Translations under genes and position numbers: made by a program | Source of the DNA: a virus | Length of the DNA stretch: 64,000 nt | Reading direction: 5' to 3' (one strand) | Virus record (IMG/VR): IMGVR_UViG_3300032397_000005 | Location: 1 to 64,000 of that record | Shown: positions 8,938 through 16,262 of the stretch, piece by piece | Position numbering within the stretch: the stretch's first letter is position 1 | How the letters are laid out: every line of letters starts with the position of its first letter | The notes under the pieces: model-generated | What the model was told of the DNA's origin: nothing | The model's database searches: none | Seen by the model: only the letters and a program-made list of their open reading frames with translations

Positions 8938-9320
8938 AGCGGGACCCTCGAGACGACACGGAGGTGTACTCCCTTGGGACCATCCTGGTCAAGATGAGGG
9001 CAACCACGCGGGAGTCCCTGGAGGCGGTCCTCCGGGAGCAGTCCCGGATGACGGAGGACGAGCTCGTCGGGGCGCTCCTGGTCCGAGCGGGGATCATCAC
9101 GGAGGAGCAGCTCGAGGTGGCGCTGTCCGCGCAGGCGGGGTTGAGGTCCAGCAAACCCCACGTGCGCGCCCTGGCGGCGGCGGACCTGGCGTGTAGATCC
9201 TCCGAGAAGGTTCGCTCCCTGGCGGGACTTCTTCGGCGGGCGGTGAGTGAGGTTCGGAAGAAGCGGACGGGGGAGGAGTTCCCGGCGGTTCAGATGCTGG
9301 GGAAGAAGGACACTCAGTAA
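8934..9320 (+). CDS. Protein with MshEN/GspE-N-like repeats
   Basis: 128 residues, GTG start overlapping the previous stop (GTGA). It contains two copies of the motif LGTILVKMRATTRESLEAVL and LVGALLVRAGIITEEQLEVA, close to the consensus LG.ILV..G.IT.EQL..AL of the N-terminal domain of type II secretion ATPases, where the fold can bind nucleotides or partners. No ATPase domain follows. Function in the phage is unknown; a regulatory or adaptor role is possible. Confidence 0.5.
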   Translation: MKRDPRDDTEVYSLGTILVKMRATTRESLEAVLREQSRMTEDELVGALLVRAGIITEEQLEVALSAQAGLRSSKPHVRALAAADLACRSSEKVRSLAGLLRRAVSEVRKKRTGEEFPAVQMLGKKDTQ

Positions 9321-9328
9321 CAGATGTT

Positions 9329-9404
9329 CCACCCCTAGGAGCTCGTTTGCCCTAGCCTCGCGTCGTTTGAGTGAGCGCACAGGCGGCCTAGGGGTGGGGT
9401 TTTT
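9329..9404 (+). terminator. Long-loop terminator-like hairpin
   Basis: Perfect 11-bp arms at 9329-9339 and 9387-9397, then GG and five T (9400-9404). The 47-base loop contains another CCCTAG able to pair with the same right arm, so two mutually exclusive folds exist. It lies between the MshEN-like gene and the 24-residue membrane peptide gene. Confidence 0.5.
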
Positions 9405-9417
9405 CCCGGGAGGTGAG

Positions 9418-9492
9418 ATGAGCGCGCACGGCGTCGTTGTCATCGGGTTCTACGCGGTCCTGGTGTACCTCCTCTACAGATCGTGGAGGTGA
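9418..9492 (+). CDS. 24-residue membrane microprotein
   Basis: ATG at 9418 directly after GGGAGGTGAG. The whole peptide is essentially one transmembrane helix (VVVIGFYAVLVYLLY) flanked by a short polar start and a basic end (RSWR). The next gene's ribosome site overlaps its stop, consistent with translational coupling. It may be a lysis or superinfection-type membrane peptide. Confidence 0.45.
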   Translation: MSAHGVVVIGFYAVLVYLLYRSWR

Positions 9493-9495
9493 CGA

Positions 9496-9744
9496 ATGCG
9501 GAGCTCAGACAGGGTCAACTTGATCGGGAAGGTTCAGGATCTGCTGCGGGAGAACCTGGAGTTGCGCTCCAAGATCCTGAAGTTGGAGGGCATCAACATG
9601 GAGCTGCGTTCCCGCTTAACCGAACTGGATCGGAAGTTGACCGCGGAGGACTGGGCGGCGGAACCCACGGCGCGGGACGCCACTCGTCCGGTCGTTCGAG
9701 TGACGCCAATCGACCGCGGACCAAGTGACGAGGAGCCGGAGTGA
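9496..9744 (+). CDS. Hypothetical coiled-coil protein
   Basis: 82 residues. Residues 8-50 form a leucine-rich heptad pattern (LIGKVQDLLRENLELRSKIL...); the tail is acidic and disordered. Its GGAGGTGA ribosome site lies in the end of the microprotein gene, and its stop overlaps the next GTG. Family not recognised. Confidence 0.55.
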   Translation: MRSSDRVNLIGKVQDLLRENLELRSKILKLEGINMELRSRLTELDRKLTAEDWAAEPTARDATRPVVRVTPIDRGPSDEEPE

Positions 9745-10358
9745 ATTCAACGTACTTCTTTGGGGAGTTGACGCTGCACCCACCGGAGGGAAGCCGTCTC
9801 GACCTACTGTGCTCTGAGATGCGGTGCGAGTTCCCAAGGTTGACAATGCAGCGGAAGTCAGATCACTGGTACTGGCGATGGGTCGCCGCGTTCCTGAGGG
9901 TGATCACCCTCGGTAAGCAGGGGGCGTTCCTGACGCGTTTCACCACCACGGTGGGGATGCACCTGGCGTTTGGGTCGAATGAGTTGGAGGACGTGACCAA
10001 GATGCCGGTGGGTTGGGACGCCAGGTTGTGGGCGACGCTCCTACATGAGAGGCGGCACCTGCGGCGCTTCAAGCGGTTAGGAGTTCTCCTTGTCACCTTA
10101 ATCTACGTGTTCGGACCTCTCCCGGTGGGGTTGGCGTGGGGGCGAGCGTGGTTCGAGCGAGAGGGGTACCTCGAGACGCTGCGCGCCTGGTTCGTCACAA
10201 ACCCGGCCTGGGCCAAGTCCGCTGAGGCGCGGGAGTGGTGGGTCAAGCAGTTCATCGGGCCCAACTACCTCTGGGCCTGGCCGTTCCGACGGCACGTGGA
10301 GGGGTGGTTCGACGCGGAGTTGATCAGACTTCAGTTGGGAGGGGACGTCTGGCGGTGA
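9741..10358 (+). CDS. Putative zincin-like metallopeptidase with membrane segment
   Basis: 205 residues, GTG start overlapping the previous stop. It carries H102-E-R-R-H106 (LLHERRHLRRF), the HExxH zinc-protease signature, followed by a hydrophobic segment (LGVLLVTLIYVFGPLPVGLAW) and an RAWFEREGY stretch whose Glu could be the third ligand. This arrangement recurs in small phage and bacterial zincins of unknown substrate. The HExxH could still be coincidental. Placement in the lysis/membrane cassette suggests a role at the envelope. Confidence 0.5.
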   Translation: MNSTYFFGELTLHPPEGSRLDLLCSEMRCEFPRLTMQRKSDHWYWRWVAAFLRVITLGKQGAFLTRFTTTVGMHLAFGSNELEDVTKMPVGWDARLWATLLHERRHLRRFKRLGVLLVTLIYVFGPLPVGLAWGRAWFEREGYLETLRAWFVTNPAWAKSAEAREWWVKQFIGPNYLWAWPFRRHVEGWFDAELIRLQLGGDVWR

Positions 10359-10384
10359 GCAACGCAAGTAAGGAGGAGGCCGAG

Positions 10385-10858
10385 ATGACAGAAGAGGACA
10401 CCACCGTTCAGGAGCCTAGCAGGCGCTACGGGCGCTTGTTGGCGTACACCCTAGCCTACGCCCTGGCTGCGCTTCCGGGCGTCTTTGCGGCGGTCCAGGG
10501 ACGCTACGCGGCATCCAGGGAGACGGTCTCGAAGGTCAACGCGGAGAAGGGGAGGGAGGTCTCCCAACTGCAGGAGTGGGCGAAGGCCAGCCGGGCGGAC
10601 CTGGACGCCGTGGCCAAGTCTTGTGAGGCGCGGACGGACAAGCTCCGGGAGGAGGTCCAGCGCTGGCAGGCGGAGACCACCCGCGCACTCCTCGAGCTGG
10701 CAAACGCGCGGCGTTTCCGAGCCTCCACCAGGGCGGCGCTGGAGCGGGAGCCGGTGGTCAAGTCCCTGCCTCCGGCGCGTCCGGCGTTGCGGAAGTTGCC
10801 CAAGTTTGCCCCGCCGTCCACCTCCCTCGAGCAGACGGAGCGGCGCATTCTCCCTTAA
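10385..10858 (+). CDS. Membrane-anchored coiled-coil protein
   Basis: ATG at 10385 is chosen over an in-frame GTG at 10355 because AAGGAGG lies 8 bases upstream. The 157-residue product has one transmembrane helix (LLAYTLAYALAALPGVFAAV), a coiled coil (about 50-115), and a basic Pro-rich tail. It resembles Rz-type i-spanins in topology and could be a second spanin-like or unrelated membrane protein. It ends 8 bases before the SF2 helicase. Confidence 0.5.
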   Translation: MTEEDTTVQEPSRRYGRLLAYTLAYALAALPGVFAAVQGRYAASRETVSKVNAEKGREVSQLQEWAKASRADLDAVAKSCEARTDKLREEVQRWQAETTRALLELANARRFRASTRAALEREPVVKSLPPARPALRKLPKFAPPSTSLEQTERRILP

Positions 10859-10866
10859 TTCCTGAC

Positions 10867-12486
10867 ATGAAGACGTTGACAATCGAGGTTGGTTCCCACT
10901 TCTGCCTCAAGAAAGCGGACGTGAAGGCGGCGGGACTCCTCCGGGAGCTCCGGGAGGCGTTCGAGCACGACAATCCGGACTTCTGGAAGAAGACTAAGAT
11001 GGGTTTCTGGGCGGGTGAGACGGAGCGGCACCTGACGCTCCTCAGGGTGGACGACTCCAGCGTCCAGGTGCCTAGGGGAGGGTGGGCCAAACTCAAGCGG
11101 ATGCTGGAGCGAGCGGAGGTTGCCTGGCAGTTCGTGGACGGGACCGTCTCCGGGACCGGTTCGTTGGGGTTGACGTACCGGACGCCGGGTGAGTGGGCAC
11201 TTGGTCCGGATCAGCGGAGCGCGGTGAAGGCGCTGGTCCGCGGGCGTCAGGGGATCCTCCTCGGGGTATGCGCATCTGGGAAGACGGAGGTGCTTCTATC
11301 CGCCATATCCCAGATCGACGAGCGGACGCTGGTGGTGGTCCACACGGAGCGGATCATGTCAAACTGGGTCCGAACCGCGGCGGAGCGGTACGGGATCCGG
11401 GAGCGTGACGTTGGGGTGCTCCACGGGAAGGAGAAGCGGGAGCGAAACTTGACGGTTGGGATGGTCAGAACGGTCCTCAACCGCCTGCGGGCGGATCCCA
11501 AGTGGGCCGGCACGTGGGGGTGCGTCGTATTAGATGAAGCTCACCACTGTCCAGCGAGCACCTTCTCCGAGCTCATCTCGGCCTTCCCGGCGCGGTTTCG
11601 ACTGGCGGCCACCGCCACGCCCAAGCGGAAGGACGGGAAGGAGCCTTTATTTTATGACGCGTTTGGCGTGGAGTCCGTACCAAAGCGCGGTGGCGGGAGC
11701 ACGTGGGGACCGCGCACCCTGTTCGAGATCCGGGACGCGGACCTGGATCACTACGGTCGGATCGTCCCGGTGGACGTGGTGGTGGTCCCGACGGACTTTT
11801 GGTTCGACCTGAATCTGGAGGAGTACCTGGAGGACGAGGGGTGGGAGCGGGAGGAGCGGGAGACCGGAGCGGCCTCCGTCCGTCGGTGGGCAAAGCAAGT
11901 GAGATTCTCCGGTTCCCTGAACACGTACGCGGACATGTTGGATGGTATTGTCAAGAACGACCAGCGTCGGGCGCGCGTCCTGGCCTACCTCCTGCCGGAG
12001 ATCCGGGCGGGACGGACCTGCCTCCTACTGGCGGATCGGCGGGAGATGTGCCTCGAGATCCAGGCGTGGCTCAAGCGGCGGGGGGTGGACGCCGGGCGGC
12101 TCATGGGCGGTCTGGACAGCAAGGACCAGGATCGGACGGCGGACGGCCTGGAGGACGGGACCCTCCGCGTGGCGGTGGGGACGACGGTGGCGGACGAGGG
12201 CATGAATATTAAGCGTCTGGACCGCGGCTTCGGGTTGACGCCGGCGGCCTCCAACGCGGGACGGCTGACGCAGCAGACCGGGCGATTCAAGCGGCGACAT
12301 CCGGACAAGGTGGATGCCGTCTACTTCTACTTCTGGGACCGGCGGATCCGCGGACTCCGGGGGCACGCTCGGGCAATTCTAGCGGCCATCCAGGCGCCCC
12401 ACCGGGTCTGGTTCTCGACGGAGCCGGGGGAGCGGGTCCAGCTGACGCAGGAGCTCCTGCGTCAGCTCGAGGAGGTGCGGAAGTGA
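10867..12486 (+). CDS. SF2 DNA helicase (UvsW/XPB-like)
   Basis: 539 residues. Walker A GVCASGKT (133-140), DEAH box in VVLDEAHHC, motif III ATATP, and C-terminal helicase motifs VAVGTTVADEGMNI and QQTGRFKRRHP. The ~110-residue N-terminal extension fits the substrate-binding domain of UvsW/RapA-type SF2 enzymes. In T4, UvsW drives branch migration and the switch from origin- to recombination-dependent replication; a similar role is likely here given the T4-like recombination genes downstream. Its end overlaps the next GTG. Confidence 0.8.
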   Translation: MKTLTIEVGSHFCLKKADVKAAGLLRELREAFEHDNPDFWKKTKMGFWAGETERHLTLLRVDDSSVQVPRGGWAKLKRMLERAEVAWQFVDGTVSGTGSLGLTYRTPGEWALGPDQRSAVKALVRGRQGILLGVCASGKTEVLLSAISQIDERTLVVVHTERIMSNWVRTAAERYGIRERDVGVLHGKEKRERNLTVGMVRTVLNRLRADPKWAGTWGCVVLDEAHHCPASTFSELISAFPARFRLAATATPKRKDGKEPLFYDAFGVESVPKRGGGSTWGPRTLFEIRDADLDHYGRIVPVDVVVVPTDFWFDLNLEEYLEDEGWEREERETGAASVRRWAKQVRFSGSLNTYADMLDGIVKNDQRRARVLAYLLPEIRAGRTCLLLADRREMCLEIQAWLKRRGVDAGRLMGGLDSKDQDRTADGLEDGTLRVAVGTTVADEGMNIKRLDRGFGLTPAASNAGRLTQQTGRFKRRHPDKVDAVYFYFWDRRIRGLRGHARAILAAIQAPHRVWFSTEPGERVQLTQELLRQLEEVRK

Positions 12487-12929
12487 GGGACCTCATCCTG
12501 CCCGTCGAGGAGCAACCCGGGGAGCTCTCCTTTGTCCGGGGCGGTTGCCTGCACTGCCAAGCGGATCTCTCCTGGAGCGGGACGCCGTTCGTGAGCGAGA
12601 ACCGTCCGCTACGCTGCCCAAGGTGCGGGACGGAGCACCTGGTGGACCTCTCCGCCAACGGGACGCGGGTCAAGGTGCGCCTTCCGCGGAACTGCGACGC
12701 CTGGTTCGAGGTGGAGAGCTCCAACGTGGCGGCCGTGGGGGCGCGCGGTCCGGACCTGATTGTCAGGTTCCGGAGCGGCGGGAGCTCGTCGGAGTACCTG
12801 TACGTCGGCGGCGGGGATCTCCTCCCGGAGTTCCTGCGGGCGGAGAGCAAGGGTCGATTCTTCCAGGAGCGGGTCCGCTCCCTCCTGACCGTCAACCTGA
12901 GTCTGGAGAAAAAGGAAACCCGACCGTGA
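12483..12929 (+). CDS. Hypothetical zinc-ribbon protein
   Basis: 148 residues, GTG start overlapping the helicase stop. Two CxxC knuckles (C-L-H-C at about 22 and C-P-R-C at about 46) form a likely zinc ribbon; the rest is beta-rich with a basic helical C-terminus. Coupling to the SF2 helicase suggests a nucleic-acid-related accessory role, but the family is not recognised. Confidence 0.55.
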   Translation: MRDLILPVEEQPGELSFVRGGCLHCQADLSWSGTPFVSENRPLRCPRCGTEHLVDLSANGTRVKVRLPRNCDAWFEVESSNVAAVGARGPDLIVRFRSGGSSSEYLYVGGGDLLPEFLRAESKGRFFQERVRSLLTVNLSLEKKETRP

Positions 12930-12957
12930 GGTGTGTCGGCCTCCCGGTCGGGTCCTT
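12919..12957 (+). terminator. Intrinsic terminator candidate at end of helicase operon
   Basis: Perfect 8-bp arms at 12919-12926 and 12945-12952 with an 18-base loop, followed by TCCTTCC. It overlaps the last codons of the zinc-ribbon gene and precedes a 124-base gap (12930-13053). A second pairing, CCTCACCG with the upstream CCGTGAGG, may compete. Confidence 0.5.
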
Positions 12958-13041
12958 CCTCACCGTGAGGACCACGGTTGCGTGAGTGGGTGGTACGGTA
13001 GCAGATCCCCGCACCCGCGTCTACTGGTTGGTTGAACCGCA

Positions 13042-13071
13042 AAGGAGCGAGCAATGAAGGAGCGAGCAATG
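13042..13071 (+). repeat. Duplicated ribosome-binding site and start codon
   Basis: The 15-mer AAGGAGCGAGCAATG occurs twice head-to-tail (13042-13056, 13057-13071). The unit is five codons, so both ATGs are in the same frame and each has its own AAGGAG. The initiator gene can start at 13054 or 13069. Confidence 0.8.
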
Positions 13072-14346
13072 AGGGCGGAGGACTACACCTTCAGCATGAT
13101 CCCGGATCCGCTGGCGGCAACCAAGCGGGTTGGAGGACCCGCAAAGCGCGTCTGGACGTGCATCTACAGCTGGAGGCGGATGGGACGGGAGCAGTGGAAG
13201 CTCACCGGGCAGCGACTCTCCCGGATAGTCAACATTGATCGACGCCACCTCCAACGCACCGTGGAGGAACTCGAGGAGGCCGGCCTCCTCGAGTACCGAG
13301 TCATCACCCAGCGGAACGGGAGCAAGCGGACGGAGTACCGGGACCTCTGGCCCGGCTGGCTCTCGAAGGAGGGCGCCCGCTTTCTCCTCGCTCAGTGCAT
13401 TGGCAGCGGATCCGACGAGGACGAGGACGCGTTTGAGAGGTGCGGATCCGAAGAAGTTTGTACAGTACCCCATACAGTAGAAGAGGAAGAAGTTTGTATA
13501 GTACCCCATACAGTAGCAAAAGAGCGAAAGACCCCATGTTCCAACGGTGCGCCGACCATGTTCCATGGGGTCTCCAACCATGTTCCGACGGGGCGCACCA
13601 TTAAGAGTCCTTCCCGGGAGAGCCCTTCTTCTCTTTCTCCTGAAGGAGAAAGTGAGGAGAGTTCATATTTGGACGATTCCGCGGAATCGTCCAGATTTGA
13701 GGGGGACCCCACATCCACGGGGACCGTGAACCTCGATGACGATTCCCCGGAGGCTCGGGACGTCCTGGAACTCCAGAGGGTCCAGCGGGCGGAGCGTCGG
13801 GAGGCGCTCATGAAGCGTCCTCGAGTGAGGAAGGTCACCGAGGTCAAATCTGGGGAGGAGTTCCGGAACTCCCCCAGCTCCAGGCCGGAGTGGAACGCCT
13901 GGCGGGATAAGAACGTCACCGCGTGGACCGGTAGGGACCTCGTTGGCTTCTGGGTCTGCAGGTTCCGGGAGGTTCGGGGGGCGGAGGATCCGGACTTTAG
14001 CGCGGCCTCCCTCTCCGTGGGGTACGCTCCCGCGGCCATGCGGTTGGTCAAGCAGTTCGTGAGCCTCAACCTTGGGAGCGCGGTCAAGTACCGGGACTTG
14101 GTGGAGAGGGTCCTCGCCGAGGCGGAGGCTCTAGGGAGACCGGTCTCCCTCCGCTATTGGTTTGGGACGCCCTCGAACCCGCGGACCCTTGCATCCCTGG
14201 ATAAGGGGAAGGGAGGGCGGGAGATGTCTCCCGCGGAGAGGAACGATCTGGACGGGGCGAATCTGGAACTCCACGAGCGGCGCGGCCGGGAGTGGTATGA
14301 ACGTCAGTTGGAGAAGGATCGGGAGGATGCGGCAGTTGGACGCTGA
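13054..14346 (+). CDS. Replication initiator / replisome organiser with winged-HTH domain and embedded origin
   Basis: Up to 430 residues (425 from the second ATG). The N-terminal ~110 residues form a winged helix (LSRIVNIDRRHLQRTVEELE, EEAGLLEYRV) like lambda O-type or replisome organiser proteins. The middle (about 135-235) is low-complexity and Ser/Glu-rich and its DNA carries the iteron cluster at 13453-13693. The C-terminal ~150 residues are helical (WNAWRDKNVTAWTGRDLVGF...) and probably contact the loader. The gene is followed directly by helicase loader, DnaB and primase genes, the classic lambda O-P-like order. The origin inside the initiator gene also matches lambda. Specific family not confirmed. 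Confidence 0.75.
   Translation: MKERAMRAEDYTFSMIPDPLAATKRVGGPAKRVWTCIYSWRRMGREQWKLTGQRLSRIVNIDRRHLQRTVEELEEAGLLEYRVITQRNGSKRTEYRDLWPGWLSKEGARFLLAQCIGSGSDEDEDAFERCGSEEVCTVPHTVEEEEVCIVPHTVAKERKTPCSNGAPTMFHGVSNHVPTGRTIKSPSRESPSSLSPEGESEESSYLDDSAESSRFEGDPTSTGTVNLDDDSPEARDVLELQRVQRAERREALMKRPRVRKVTEVKSGEEFRNSPSSRPEWNAWRDKNVTAWTGRDLVGFWVCRFREVRGAEDPDFSAASLSVGYAPAAMRLVKQFVSLNLGSAVKYRDLVERVLAEAEALGRPVSLRYWFGTPSNPRTLASLDKGKGGREMSPAERNDLDGANLELHERRGREWYERQLEKDREDAAVGR
13453..13516. repeat. Two 28-bp direct repeats (iterons A) inside initiator gene
   Basis: Copies at 13453-13480 and 13489-13516 (period 36) differ at one base only; the core is AGTACCCCATACAGTAG. They are AT-richer than flanking sequence and lie where the encoded protein is low-complexity, as with the lambda O gene iterons. 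Confidence 0.8.
13534..13599. repeat. Three 22-bp iterons (iterons B) inside initiator gene
   Basis: CCATGTTCC occurs at 13534, 13556 and 13578, exactly 22 bp apart (about two helical turns). The first and third copies share further similarity downstream (AACGGTGCGCC and GACGGGGCGCACC). Since 22 is not a multiple of 3, the copies are read in different frames, so conservation acts on DNA rather than protein. Confidence 0.75.
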
Positions 14347-14944
14347 GGCGCTGCGGAAGTTTATCACTCGGACGGGTTGCCCGCGGGTCTTCGCGGATCT
14401 CGAGGTCTCCGACATGGAGGGGGACGCCGCGTACCAACGGGTGCTGATCCACGTTGGGAATCTAGCGGAGGAGCGGCTCGCCTCCCGGGACTTCCTGCGT
14501 CGTCCGATCTACCTGCGCTTCACCGGGGCGTTTGGGAGCGGAAAGACGCGCCTGGCGTGCTGGACACTCCGGCACGCCTACCTGGGGATGCTCCCCATCT
14601 GCAACGCCGCGGTCAACCCGCTATTTGTGAAGGCAAGTGACCTGGTGGAACTCCGCTTCCAGAAGCGGTTTGGGGAGGCAGACGAGGACGACGAGCGGGC
14701 GTCTGCGGTTCGGGACCGTCTCTTCAGCTCCGCGTTCCTAGTGATCGACGACGTCTCTCGAGTGGCCGGTTACCGCGGGGAGGAACTCTTCGTGGAGCAC
14801 GTGGTGGAGCGGCGCTGGGAGGACCTCCGCTCGACGGTCCTGACCATGAACTCCAACAACTCTCTCAGCGTCAGGTTTGCAGACTTCCTTAATTACTTTG
14901 ATGAGTTACCACTGGTTGGGGGGAGCAGGAGGGCGCGTGACTAA
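14327..14944 (+). CDS. DnaC/DnaA-like AAA+ helicase loader
   Basis: ATG at 14327 (an in-frame ATG at 14297 is possible) gives 205 residues, overlapping the initiator by 20 bases. Walker A GAFGSGKT (67-74), Walker B LVIDDVSR, and a sensor-like TMNSNN mark an AAA+ ATPase of the DnaC/IstB class. It probably loads the DnaB helicase encoded immediately downstream onto the origin melted by the initiator. Its stop overlaps the helicase GTG. Confidence 0.8.
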   Translation: MRQLDAEALRKFITRTGCPRVFADLEVSDMEGDAAYQRVLIHVGNLAEERLASRDFLRRPIYLRFTGAFGSGKTRLACWTLRHAYLGMLPICNAAVNPLFVKASDLVELRFQKRFGEADEDDERASAVRDRLFSSAFLVIDDVSRVAGYRGEELFVEHVVERRWEDLRSTVLTMNSNNSLSVRFADFLNYFDELPLVGGSRRARD

Positions 14945-16262
14945 GGAGTCATCAGAGCGACTGATCCTGGACGTCCACGTCGAGAACGAGCAGGTTGTCC
15001 TGGCGGCCGTCATCCTCGACCCGGGGACATTTCGACGGGAGGTCCCCGGTCTCCGCCTGGAGTGGTTCAACTCCCCGAACCACCGAGACATCGTCCGGAC
15101 CCTCCGGCAGATCCTCCGGGGCGGCGGCGCGTACGCGGCGGACACGGTCGTTCACCTCTCCAACGGGGCGGTCAAGCTCGAGTACCTCCGCGGACTGGAG
15201 GACAAGTTCTCACCCCTCCCGGCGGAGAACTTCTCGATGCATTTGGGCATCCTCAAGCGGGACTCCGCCAAGTTTGCCGCCAACACTCCCTTCACGGCGC
15301 TCTACGGGGACCTGGACGACCCCCACGCGACGCCGGAGGAGGCGGCGGGGCACGCCCTCGACGTTCTGAGGTGCCTCCGCGGCGGGATTGCCGGGGAGGC
15401 GCGGGTCAGACGCGGGCGGGCGCTCCGGGAGGAGTGGTTCTCCGACCTGTCCGACGTGCGGACGGGGAAGGACGTCAACTTTGTGCCGACCCACTTCTCG
15501 GAGCTGGACGCCTTCCTCTACGAGGGGCTGCGCCCGGGGCGCGTGGTCGTTGTCGCCGGTCGCCCGGGGATGGGGAAGAGCACCTTCTGCTCCAACCTCA
15601 CGCGTCGGCTGGGGAACCACGGTCGCCGGGTCCTCTCCGTTCCGGTGGAGGCGGGGACGATGTCCGTGGTGGAGCAGATGGCGTGCGCTCGAGCGCAAGT
15701 CGCGGCGGAGAAGGTGATCAAGACACCTCACCTCCTGACGGACCTGGAGATGATGAGTCTGCGGGCGGCGGCGAAGCTCATCCTGGACAGCGAGTACCTG
15801 GTCTTTGACGACGAGGTGGCGAACCTGGATGAGTTGGAGCTCCGGGTGGAGGAGGAGAACTTCGACGTGGTGATCCTGGACCTGTTTGAGTACCTGATTC
15901 AGGGGGAGGTGGACGCCGCGCGGGTGACGGAGGACCTCCGTCGCCTGAAGAAGCTGGCTAAGCGCCGGAGGTTTGCCGCCGTGGTAGTCCAGCAGATCCG
16001 GCGCATCAAGCGGGTCAAAAACCCGAGACCGCAGCTCCATGAGCTCAAGAATTCCGGTGGGTACGAGGAGGTGGCGGATCTGGTCCTGCTCCTCCATCGT
16101 TCGAAGTATTACGACCCGGACTCCGAGGACTCGGACGTGCTTGAGATCAAGGTGGCCAAGCAGCGGCGGGGACCCCAGAACGTGACCGTGGGGTATGAGT
16201 TTGAGCCGGAGATCTGCCGGGTTGGCAAGTTCACAACGGACCACTCCGGGGGGCGCGGGTGA
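14937..16262 (+). CDS. dnaB: Replicative DNA helicase, DnaB family
   Basis: GTG at 14937 behind AGGAGGGCGC gives 441 residues, the usual DnaB length. The N-terminal domain has the DnaB-type DVHVENEQVVLAAVILDP; Walker A GRPGMGKS is at 208-215, Walker B VVILDLFEY, and the late motif FAAVVVQQIRRIK follows. It is the hexameric 5'-3' helicase of the fork, loaded by the upstream AAA+ protein and acting with the downstream primase, whose GTG overlaps its stop. Confidence 0.88.
   Translation: MTKESSERLILDVHVENEQVVLAAVILDPGTFRREVPGLRLEWFNSPNHRDIVRTLRQILRGGGAYAADTVVHLSNGAVKLEYLRGLEDKFSPLPAENFSMHLGILKRDSAKFAANTPFTALYGDLDDPHATPEEAAGHALDVLRCLRGGIAGEARVRRGRALREEWFSDLSDVRTGKDVNFVPTHFSELDAFLYEGLRPGRVVVVAGRPGMGKSTFCSNLTRRLGNHGRRVLSVPVEAGTMSVVEQMACARAQVAAEKVIKTPHLLTDLEMMSLRAAAKLILDSEYLVFDDEVANLDELELRVEEENFDVVILDLFEYLIQGEVDAARVTEDLRRLKKLAKRRRFAAVVVQQIRRIKRVKNPRPQLHELKNSGGYEEVADLVLLLHRSKYYDPDSEDSDVLEIKVAKQRRGPQNVTVGYEFEPEICRVGKFTTDHSGGRG

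Larger units (their letters stand above)
13453..13693. other. Candidate replication origin embedded in the initiator gene
   Basis: Within 240 bp there are two 28-bp iterons, three 22-bp-phased iterons, an inverted repeat (CTTTCTCCT at 13633-13641 and AGGAGAAAG at 13644-13652) and a 24-bp perfect palindrome (13670-13693). The local sequence is AT-richer than the rest of the gene. The layout (initiator gene containing iterons, then loader, helicase and primase) parallels the lambda origin. Function is inferred. Confidence 0.65.
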
